From Streptomyces sp. AW19M42 (GTDB lineage: Bacteria; Actinomycetota; Actinomycetes; Streptomycetales; Streptomycetaceae), in assembly GCA_000470535.1 (NCBI GenBank), contig CBRG010000185.1:1-35823 (forward strand): 35,823 nucleotides of DNA, given 5' to 3'. This document shows, piece after piece, positions 29,647-35,823 of this stretch. A model generated the notes under the pieces. That model did no database searches. It was not told where the DNA came from and saw nothing but the letters and a program-made list of their open reading frames with translations. Both the position numbers and the translations under genes were made by a program. Position 1 is the first letter of the stretch, and each line of letters opens with the position of its first letter.

Positions 29647-31349
29647 GCGCGCACCTCCGGTGAGCTGTCCAGCAGAGCCACGGGTATCTCCAGGTGCCGG
29701 GAGCGGAGCCACTCCCCCAGTGCCTTGCCCTGCGGGTCGAAGCGGTGCTGGGCGGCGACGCCCTCACCGAGCAGCCCGTGGACGGTGAAGTTCAGGGCGC
29801 GCAGGTTCGGCAGGACATGGCGTACGACGGTGAGCGGTGCGGTCTCCGGGAGGAGTTCCCGGAAGCGCTCCACGGTCAGCTCGTGGGCCAGCCACCGCCA
29901 TGCCGCGTCGCTCCGTACCCACACCCCCACGTTCGCGTCCCCGCCCTTGTCGCCGCTGCGGGCGCCCGCGACGAGCCCGAGGGGGGCACGGCGGGTGGGA
30001 CCCGCGTCCAACGGCACGGGCAGCGGCGGCTGTTCGGCCTCCGCCAGGGCTTGCGTCCGGGCGGCCGGCTCCTGCACCTCGCGCTGCCCGTCGGGCAGCA
30101 CGGCGAGATGCGTGACGTCCCCCGCCGGTACGTAGCGGGCCTCGAACACCCCGTAGGGCGCGCCCTTGCCGGGCGGGGCGGTGACGTGGAAGCCCGGGTA
30201 GCTGCCCAGGGCCAGCTCGATCGCGGCGCCGGACAGGGCCCGCCCGACGGCGTCCGGGTCCTGGTCGCGGACGACGAGCCGGAGCAGGGCGCTCGCGGTC
30301 TCCTCGGTCGCGGCGTCGGCCCGGTCCGTGCGGGCCAGCTCCCACCGCACCTCGGCCGGCTGCCGTCCGGCGCGGGCGAACGCGTCCGCGATCTGGTCGC
30401 GCACCAGCCGGTCCTTGGCCTCGATGTCGAGACCGGTGAGGACGAAGACGACCTCGCCCCGCCAGCCGCCGAGCCGGGTGAGCCCGGTCTTGAGGGTGGG
30501 CGGCGGGGCCTCGCCCCGCACCCCGGAGATCCTGACCCGGTCGGGGCCGTCGGGGGACAGCCGTACGGTGTCGAGCCGGGCGGTGGCGTCGGGTCCCGCG
30601 TACCGGGCGCCGCCGGTCTCGTACAGCAGTTGGGCGGTGACCGTGCCGAGGTCGACGACGCCGCCGGTGCCGTCGTGCTTGGTGATGACGGACGTGCCGT
30701 CGGCGTGGATCTCCGCGACGGGGAAACCGGGGCGGCGGATGTCGTGGTCGCCGAAGAAGGAGTAGTTCCCGCCGGTCGCCTGTGTGCCGCACTCCAGCAC
30801 GTGCCCGGCGACGACGGCTCCGGCGAGCGCGTCGTGGTCCTCGGGCCCCCAGCCGAAGTGGGCGGCGGCGGGGCCGGTGACGAGGGCCGCGTCGGTGACC
30901 CGCCCGGTGACGACGACATCGGCACCGGCCCGGAGACAGGCGGCGATGCCCGCCCCGCCCAGGTAGGCGTTGGCGGTGAGGTACCCGTCGGGCACCGGCA
31001 GGCTGTCGCCCTCGACATGGGCGACGCGCACCGCAACGCCCACCTTGTCGGCCAACTCGCGGACGGCGTCCGCCAGTCCGGCCGGGTTGAGGCCGCCCGC
31101 GTTGGCGACGATCCGCACCCCGCGCTCGCGGGCGAGCCCGAGCCCCTCCTCCAGTTGGCGCAGGAAGGTGGTGGCGTAGCCGCGCGAGGGGTCCTTCAGG
31201 CGGCTTCGGCCCAGGATGAGCATGGTCAGCTCTGCGAGGTAGTCGCCGGTCAGGACGTCGAGGGGGCCGCCGGTGAGCATCTCGCGCACGGCGTCGAAGC
31301 GGTCGCCGTAGAACCCGGAGGCGTTGCCGATCCGCAGCGGCCCGGTCAT
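29643..31349 (-). CDS. AtuA-like protein (DUF1446, acyclic terpene utilisation family)
   Basis: The ATG at 31349 (MTGPLRIGNASGFYGDRFDA) gives 568 residues. The N-terminal about 440 residues are the DUF1446 domain: DVLTGDYLAELTMLILGRSR, VRIVANAGGLNPAGLADAVR, DVVVTGRVTDAALVTGPAA and QATGGNYSFFGDH. The last about 100 residues form a second domain (LGLVAGARSGDKGGDANVGV). In Pseudomonas, AtuA is encoded with the geranyl-CoA carboxylase genes and is needed for growth on citronellol, but its reaction is unknown. Here it again sits beside a carboxylase pair, supporting a branched isoprenoid-type substrate. It is overlapped by 4 nt on both sides. Confidence 0.88.
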   Translation of the reverse strand: MTGPLRIGNASGFYGDRFDAVREMLTGGPLDVLTGDYLAELTMLILGRSRLKDPSRGYATTFLRQLEEGLGLARERGVRIVANAGGLNPAGLADAVRELADKVGVAVRVAHVEGDSLPVPDGYLTANAYLGGAGIAACLRAGADVVVTGRVTDAALVTGPAAAHFGWGPEDHDALAGAVVAGHVLECGTQATGGNYSFFGDHDIRRPGFPVAEIHADGTSVITKHDGTGGVVDLGTVTAQLLYETGGARYAGPDATARLDTVRLSPDGPDRVRISGVRGEAPPPTLKTGLTRLGGWRGEVVFVLTGLDIEAKDRLVRDQIADAFARAGRQPAEVRWELARTDRADAATEETASALLRLVVRDQDPDAVGRALSGAAIELALGSYPGFHVTAPPGKGAPYGVFEARYVPAGDVTHLAVLPDGQREVQEPAARTQALAEAEQPPLPVPLDAGPTRRAPLGLVAGARSGDKGGDANVGVWVRSDAAWRWLAHELTVERFRELLPETAPLTVVRHVLPNLRALNFTVHGLLGEGVAAQHRFDPQGKALGEWLRSRHLEIPVALLDSSPEVRA

Positions 31350-32140
31350 CGGTCCGCCCGGGGGGCGCGCCCGGGGCCGGCGGGCCCGGCGAAGGCCTGC
31401 GCGATGCCCAGCCACACCTCGGCGTCGGGCCCCTCGGCCCGCACGGCGAGGTCGTCGCGGTGGGCACGCTGGGTGACGAGCAGACAGAAGTCCTGCAGCG
31501 GTCCGGTGACCCGCTGGGCGGCATCCTCGGGACCGTACGCGATCAACTCACCGTCGGGGCCCTCCAGTTCGACCCGGAACTCCTCGCCGGGCGCCGGGAT
31601 GCCCCGTACCAGGAAGGCGTAGTCCCGCGCCCGTACCCCGATCCGCGCGACGTGCCGCAGCCGGGCGGTGGGGGTGCGGGTGACACCGACCGCGTCGGCC
31701 ACGTCCTGGCCGTGCGCCCAGGTCTCCATGAGTCGCGCGGTCGCCATGGAGGCGACACTCATGGGCGGCCCGTACCAGGGGATCCGGGTCCCGGCCGGAG
31801 CCGCCCGCAGGGCCTCCTGGAGCCGCTCGCGCCCGGTGCGCCAGTGGGTGAGCAGGGCGTCCGGGGCGTACGCCGCCACGACCTCGGCGGCGGCCTCGTC
31901 GACGAAGCCCTCGGGGTCCCGCATCGCCCTCGCGACCTCGTCACCGAAGCGCCCGGGGTCCGCGACGGAGAGCAGCGCCACCTCGTCGGTCCAGCTCAGG
32001 TGGGCCACCTGGTGGGCGACGGTCCACCCTGCGGCGGGCGTCGCGCCCGCCCACTGCGGGGCGCTCAACCCGGCTACCAGCAGATCGAGTTCCTCGCTCT
32101 CGCTGCGCAGATCGTCGAGCACGGCTGAGGCATCGGACAC
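31346..32140 (-). CDS. TIGR03084-like metal-binding (DinB/MDMPI-fold) protein
   Basis: The GTG at 32140, with GAGGGGAG upstream, gives 264 residues. It begins MSDASAVLDDLRSESEELDL and shows the four-helix metal-binding pattern of mycothiol-dependent isomerase-like proteins: GWTVAHQVAHLSWTDEVAL (His), and METWAHGQDVADAVG (Glu, His). A C-terminal SCP2-like part includes DDLAVRAEGPDAEVW. It is the first gene of the catabolic operon and is co-translated with the AtuA-like gene. It may use mycothiol or a metal to isomerise or protect an intermediate; this is inference from fold and position. Confidence 0.8.
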   Translation of the reverse strand: MSDASAVLDDLRSESEELDLLVAGLSAPQWAGATPAAGWTVAHQVAHLSWTDEVALLSVADPGRFGDEVARAMRDPEGFVDEAAAEVVAAYAPDALLTHWRTGRERLQEALRAAPAGTRIPWYGPPMSVASMATARLMETWAHGQDVADAVGVTRTPTARLRHVARIGVRARDYAFLVRGIPAPGEEFRVELEGPDGELIAYGPEDAAQRVTGPLQDFCLLVTQRAHRDDLAVRAEGPDAEVWLGIAQAFAGPAGPGRAPRADR

Positions 32141-32176
32141 GGTGCGCTCCCCTCGGGGCGTGGCGGTGTGACCCGG

Positions 32177-32214
32177 AGCCTGCCAGCGGAACAGAAAACA
32201 ATCAAGCGTGCTTG
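32177..32214 (-). promoter_or_regulatory. catabolic operon promoter with overlapping TetR-type operator
   Basis: On the minus strand TTGATT (32200-32205), 17 nt, and CAGGCT (32177-32182) form the promoter. The palindrome CAAGC-GT-GCTTG (32203-32214) overlaps the -35 box. The transcript would start near 32170, about 30 nt before the GTG. The palindrome is a good candidate for the TetR protein encoded last in the operon. Confidence 0.6.
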
Positions 32215-32406
32215 CATTGTTTCTGGGGAGAGTCTGGGGAGAGGACGGCGTTCCCGGGAGGGGACGGCTTCCGGAAGGAGACGGCACGACAGCCGCACGG
32301 CAGGTCGGATCAGGCCGTCACCCGGTTCGGGGCAGCGCCGATCTCCACCTCTCGTTCCACCCGTGGGTCCAGGTGCGAGAGACCGTGCGACAGCAGTCTT
32401 GAGGGC

Positions 32407-32952
32407 ATGACAACAACGGACTGGATCACCGACATCGCCCTCGTCCTGGTCGTCTTCCGGCAGCTGCGGGAAGGCCGGCTGGACCTCAAGACCTTCCTGA
32501 TCCCATTGGGGATCGTGGCCTTCGTGGCGCACTCGTACCTCCACAGCGTGCCCACCGCGGGCAACGACCTGGTGCTGATCGGCGCGCTGATGGCCGTCGG
32601 CGCGGCCCTCGGCATCGCCGGCGGCGTCTACACCCGGGTCCGGGCTGTGGGCGAACACCTTCTGATCAAGGCCGGCGTGATCTCCGCCGTCCTGTGGGTG
32701 CTCGGCATGGGGGCCCGCATGGGCTTCCAGATCTGGGTCTCGCACGGCGGGGGCGCGGACGACGTGGCGCGGTTCAGCATCGCCCACCACATCACCACGG
32801 ATCAGGCCTGGGTCGCCGCCTTCGTCCTGATGGCGCTCACCGAGGTCATCACGCGGCTCGCCACGATCTTCGTCCGGAGCCGGATGGCCGACCGGCACGG
32901 TGCCGCCGGTACGGCGACGCAGCCCGTGCCCGCTCTCGACCGTGCGGCCTGA
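32407..32952 (+). CDS. multi-spanning membrane protein of unknown function
   Basis: The ATG at 32407 gives 181 residues, starting MTTTDWITDIALVLVVFRQL. Four or five hydrophobic helices are visible: about 8-18, 28-45 (TFLIPLGIVAFVAHSYLH), 52-73, 86-105 (AGVISAVLWVLGMGARMGF) and 131-150 (QAWVAAFVLMALTEVITRLA). A His-rich SIAHHITTDQ precedes the last helix. I do not recognise the family beyond uncharacterised Streptomyces membrane proteins. It ends 20 nt before a two-component pair on the same strand, so it may be part of that system, for example as a sensed or regulated membrane component. Confidence 0.75.
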   Translation: MTTTDWITDIALVLVVFRQLREGRLDLKTFLIPLGIVAFVAHSYLHSVPTAGNDLVLIGALMAVGAALGIAGGVYTRVRAVGEHLLIKAGVISAVLWVLGMGARMGFQIWVSHGGGADDVARFSIAHHITTDQAWVAAFVLMALTEVITRLATIFVRSRMADRHGAAGTATQPVPALDRAA

Positions 32953-32972
32953 CCGTGGGCTATGGTCACGCC

Positions 32973-34202
32973 GTGCCCGAAGCACCGAGCGCCCCCGAAG
33001 ATCAGAACGGGCCCACAGCGCAGAACGCCCCCGGGCCGGGACCGTCCCCGCAGGGGAGGCCCGGCCCCCGGGGCGTTCCCGGTCAGGACCCCCGGGTGCA
33101 GTGGGTCCTGACCCTGTTCGTCATCGGCGCCGCCTTCGCGACGGTCCGCCCGCTGGGCCTGAGCGGCCGGGGTCTCGCGGTCGCCGTGCTCCTCGTGGTC
33201 AACTCCCTCGCACTGGTGGCCCGGCATCTGCCCGAGGCCACGCTCCCGCCCCGCGCGTCCCTGATCTGGCTGACCCTCGGCATCATCACCGCGGCCGCCC
33301 TCATCGGCGTCAGCCGCAGCGGTTCGAGCTATCTCTTCGCGTACTTCCTCGTGGGCCACGCCGGATTCCGGCTGCCGGTCAAGCAGGCCGTCACCCTCGC
33401 GGGGCTGTGCGGCCTGCTGTGCGGCGGCGTCCTGTACTTCCACCTCGGCCCCGGCCACCACCTGCTGCCCTGGACCCTCGGTCTGACCACCGGCACCCCG
33501 GTCGTGATGGGCATCGTCAACCGCAGCCGCCAGCGCGCCGTGTGGGCGGCGATCGACGCCGCCGAGTCGGCCGAGCGGGCGGCCCGCGCCGAGGCGCAGG
33601 CCGCCGTCCTGACCGAGCGCGGACGGATCGCCCGCGACGTGCACGACGTCCTCGCCCACTCCCTGGCCGGCATCAACATGCAGCTGGAACTGGCGGACGC
33701 CCTGATCGACACCGGCGACCTGGAGAAGGTCCGGGAGGCGAACCAGAAGGCGCACAGCCTGGTCAGGCAGAGCCTGGAGCAGGCCCAGTGGACCGTGCAC
33801 GCGCTCCGCGAGGACGCCCTGCCCCTGGTCGGGAGCCTGACCGCGCTGATCGACTCCTCCGGCCACCGCGATGCCCTCACCGTCACCGGGAGCGTCCGCG
33901 ACGTGCCGTCCCGGGTCACCCAGAACCTGCTGCGGATCGCCCAGGAGTCGCTGACCAACGCCGCGCGGCACGCACCCGGCAGCGAGGTCCGCGTGGAGCT
34001 GACGTTCGACGCCGCATCGACGACACTGAAGGTCCGCAACAGCCGGGCGACCCGTGCGGTGCGCGCGGGCGTCGGCAGCGGGATGGGACTGATCGGCATG
34101 CGGGAGAGGGTCGCCCTGCTGGGCGGGACGATCACCGCGGGCCCGGTCACCGAAGGACCGGCCGAGGGCGGCTGGCAGGTGGAGGCAGTGATCCCGGAAT
34201 GA
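32973..34202 (+). CDS. NarL/DesK-type sensor histidine kinase
   Basis: The GTG at 32973 lies 6 nt past a TATGGT -10 box, so the transcript may be leaderless; the product is 409 residues. A Pro-rich tail (1-42) leads to about five or six membrane helices (43-185) without an extracellular domain. The HisKA_3 box has RIARDVHDVLAHSLAGI with His224 as the phosphorylated residue. The HATPase domain has LLRIAQESLTNAARHAP (N box) and GSGMGLIGMRERVALLGG (G box). The kinase senses an unknown membrane or intracellular signal and passes phosphate to the regulator encoded next, with which it shares an ATGA overlap. Confidence 0.93.
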   Translation: MPEAPSAPEDQNGPTAQNAPGPGPSPQGRPGPRGVPGQDPRVQWVLTLFVIGAAFATVRPLGLSGRGLAVAVLLVVNSLALVARHLPEATLPPRASLIWLTLGIITAAALIGVSRSGSSYLFAYFLVGHAGFRLPVKQAVTLAGLCGLLCGGVLYFHLGPGHHLLPWTLGLTTGTPVVMGIVNRSRQRAVWAAIDAAESAERAARAEAQAAVLTERGRIARDVHDVLAHSLAGINMQLELADALIDTGDLEKVREANQKAHSLVRQSLEQAQWTVHALREDALPLVGSLTALIDSSGHRDALTVTGSVRDVPSRVTQNLLRIAQESLTNAARHAPGSEVRVELTFDAASTTLKVRNSRATRAVRAGVGSGMGLIGMRERVALLGGTITAGPVTEGPAEGGWQVEAVIPE

Positions 34203-34864
34203 GCGAATCGACACGGAGCACCCAGCGGTTGCGGGTGGTCGTCGCCGACGACCAGGCCGCCGTGCGCGAGCCATTGGCCGCGGTCCTCGGCCTGGCCGAG
34301 GACATCGAGGTCGTCGCGGCCGCCGCCGACGGTACCGAGGTGCTCGCCGCGGTCGCCGCGGGACCGGTGGACGTGGTCCTCATGGACCTGCGGATGCCCG
34401 TCATGGACGGCACCGAGGCGACCCGGCGGCTCACCGATGAGCACCCGGACGTGGCCGTCGTCGTCCTGACCACCTTCGCCGACGACGACTCGATCCTGGC
34501 CGCGCTGAGCGCCGGGGCACGTGGCTACCTCACCAAGAACGCGGGGCGCCAGGACATCACCCGTGCGATCCGCGCCGCCGCCGCGGGGCAGTCCGTGCTC
34601 GACCGCGAGGTCCAGGACCGCCTCCTCGCCACGGTCCGCACCAAACCCCCGGCCCCCGGCCGGACGCTGCCCGCCGACATCACGCCCCGCGAGCGCGAGG
34701 TCCTCACCCTCATCGGCCAGGGCCTGCCGAACCGGGCCATCGCGGAGAAGCTCTTCATCAGCGAGGCCACGGTGAAGACGCACATCAACAACCTCTTCGC
34801 CAAGGCGGACATCAAGGACCGCGCCGACGCGGTACGCCGTGCGATCGGAGCGGGCCTGGCCTGA
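34199..34864 (+). CDS. NarL/LuxR-family response regulator
   Basis: The ATG at 34199 overlaps the kinase stop codon; the product is 221 residues. The receiver domain has Asp17/Asp18 in VVVADDQ, phospho-acceptor Asp63 in VVLMDLRMPVMDG and Lys113 in YLTKNAG. The C-terminal LuxR HTH (about 158-215) has ITPREREVLTLIGQGLPNRA and ISEATVKTHINNLFAKADIK. It is the DNA-binding partner of the kinase. Target genes are not evident; the membrane gene at 32407 is the nearest candidate. About 190 nt downstream of it contain nothing I can name. Confidence 0.95.
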   Translation: MSESTRSTQRLRVVVADDQAAVREPLAAVLGLAEDIEVVAAAADGTEVLAAVAAGPVDVVLMDLRMPVMDGTEATRRLTDEHPDVAVVVLTTFADDDSILAALSAGARGYLTKNAGRQDITRAIRAAAAGQSVLDREVQDRLLATVRTKPPAPGRTLPADITPREREVLTLIGQGLPNRAIAEKLFISEATVKTHINNLFAKADIKDRADAVRRAIGAGLA

Positions 34865-35055
34865 CGGCGAGGTCCGCTCGGCCGGAGACATCCCGGTGGG
34901 GGGCATCCAGCACGGCACCGAGTACCTCAGCCGGGTCCCCGCGCAAGGTCGACGGCCTGGAGGTACGGCGACGGGCTGGAGAAGGTGTGGTCCGAGGGAC
35001 AGCACAAGCGCGCCGGATGCCGCGCGCCGACGCCGACGGGGCACCCGCCGCCGGG

Positions 35056-35823
35056 TCAGCCGCCGCCGGCCTTGCGCAGACTGCCGACCTGGCTGCGCAC
35101 CGCTCCCATGCTCGCCCCGATGACCAGGGCGATGGCCAGGGCGTCCGTGGTGGAGAGCGCCTGGTCGAGAATGAGGAAGCCGGCCGTGGCCGCGATGGCG
35201 GGTTCCAGGCTCATCAGGATCGCGAAGGTGGGGGCGGGCAGTCTGCGCAGCGCCATGAGTTCGAGGGTGTACGGGAGGACGGAGCTGAGCACCGCGACGG
35301 CCGCGCCCAGTCCAAGTGTGCTGGGCACCAGGAGCTTCGAGCCGGACTCCATGATCCCGAGCGGCAGCGAGAGCAGGGCAGCCACCACCATGGCCAGGGC
35401 AAGGCCGTCGGCCTGCGGGAAGCGGCGGCCGGTGCGGGCGCTGAAGATGATGTACGTCGCCCACATGGCTCCCGCGCCCAGGGCGTACGCGGCGCCCACC
35501 GGATCGAGCCGGTCGAAGCCGCCTCCGCTGAGCAGCAGCACCCCGCCCAGGGCGAGGGCCGCCCAGACCACGTTGACCAGGCGGCGGGAGGCGAAGACCG
35601 AGAGGGCGAGCGGGCCCAGCACCTCCAGGGTGACGGCCGCGCCGAGCGGGATGCGGTCGGCGGCCTGGTAGAAGAGCGTGTTCATGGCGCCCATCGCGAC
35701 GCCGAAGGCGAGCACCGTGCCCCAGTCGGCGCGCGAGTGGCCGCGCAGCTTGGGGCGGCACACGACGAGCAGGACGAGCGCGGCGGCCGCGAGCCGCAGC
35801 GTGACGACTCCGAGGGCGCCGGC
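35056..35823 (-). CDS. EamA/RhtA-type drug-metabolite transporter (5'-truncated)
   Basis: The frame stays open to the right edge, so the N-terminus is outside the window. The visible 255 residues have about eight hydrophobic helices in two EamA repeats, for example VTLEVLGPLALSVFASRRLV and ATYIIFSARTGRRFPQADGL in the middle and LMSLEPAIAATAGFLILDQA near the end. The LEVLGPLA and SLEPAIAATAGF signatures are typical of RhtA-like exporters of amino acids such as threonine and homoserine. The protein would sit in the cytoplasmic membrane. It converges on the response regulator gene. Confidence 0.9.
   Translation of the reverse strand, partial: AGALGVVTLRLAAAALVLLVVCRPKLRGHSRADWGTVLAFGVAMGAMNTLFYQAADRIPLGAAVTLEVLGPLALSVFASRRLVNVVWAALALGGVLLLSGGGFDRLDPVGAAYALGAGAMWATYIIFSARTGRRFPQADGLALAMVVAALLSLPLGIMESGSKLLVPSTLGLGAAVAVLSSVLPYTLELMALRRLPAPTFAILMSLEPAIAATAGFLILDQALSTTDALAIALVIGASMGAVRSQVGSLRKAGGG

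Noticed and set aside
29694..31622. 642-codon rightward ORF opposite the AtuA-like gene
   Set aside because: Shadow of the DUF1446 gene; Gly/Val-rich without domain structure.
1..35823. CRISPR array, tRNA, rRNA or insertion sequence
   Set aside because: No regularly spaced repeats, no cloverleaf-like sequences and no transposase or integrase motifs were seen.

Overview
The window is high-GC DNA with the gene style of a Streptomyces chromosome: third positions are strongly GC-biased, stop-to-start overlaps (ATGA) are frequent, several genes are leaderless, and promoters have TAGGxT -10 boxes. Several genes match what I remember of the S. coelicolor SCO438x-SCO444x region: a DmdR1-type iron repressor, a PdxH/citrate synthase pair, and a cinnamate/4-coumarate:CoA-ligase-like gene. 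This is recall, not a database comparison.

Layout. 1-8.1 kb: the end of a solute-binding protein gene, a Pro/Gln-rich single-pass membrane protein, an NsdA-like regulator divergent from a degenerate prim-pol protein, a two-gene ABC exporter, and an alpha/beta-hydrolase whose nucleophile position is Ala. 8.1-14.2 kb: a 545-nt hairpin-rich gap; dmdR1 divergent from a SIS-domain gene, with a DasR-type site between them; a PAS/PAS/GAF protein; a probable free-standing structured RNA (about 11930-12125) with its own promoter and terminator; pdxH; and a citrate synthase followed by a perfect 18-bp terminator. 14.2-21.8 kb looks like an accessory block: a lipoprotein; a small leaderless gene behind a RecA-NDp/PafBC-like promoter; a CelS2-like cellulose LPMO with two CebR boxes and a TTA codon; an S41 protease-like gene divergent from an ArsR regulator; an HxlR regulator divergent from an alpha/beta-hydrolase; small ORFs; a GNAT acetyltransferase; and a DoxX-like remnant. 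21.8-32.2 kb: one leftward catabolic operon (TIGR03084-like protein, AtuA-like DUF1446 protein, carboxyltransferase, biotin carboxylase/BCCP, acyl-CoA dehydrogenase, AMP-forming acyl-CoA ligase, enoyl-CoA hydratase, TetR). A CAAGC-GT-GCTTG palindrome overlaps the -35 box of its promoter. 32.4-35.8 kb: a membrane protein, a NarL-type two-component system and a truncated EamA transporter.

How the genes work together. The operon can in principle run activation, alpha,beta-dehydrogenation, gamma-carboxylation and hydration of a beta-methyl-branched acid, which is the logic of the Pseudomonas acyclic-terpene (atu) and leucine (liu) pathways. No retro-aldol lyase is present in the window. The DasR-type site links N-acetylglucosamine sensing to iron control at dmdR1, and the CebR boxes place the LPMO under cello-oligosaccharide control.

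The least explained elements are the structured RNA at 11.9-12.1 kb and the atu-like operon built around a ligase family usually discussed as cinnamate-specific. I saw no tRNA, rRNA, CRISPR array or transposase gene.
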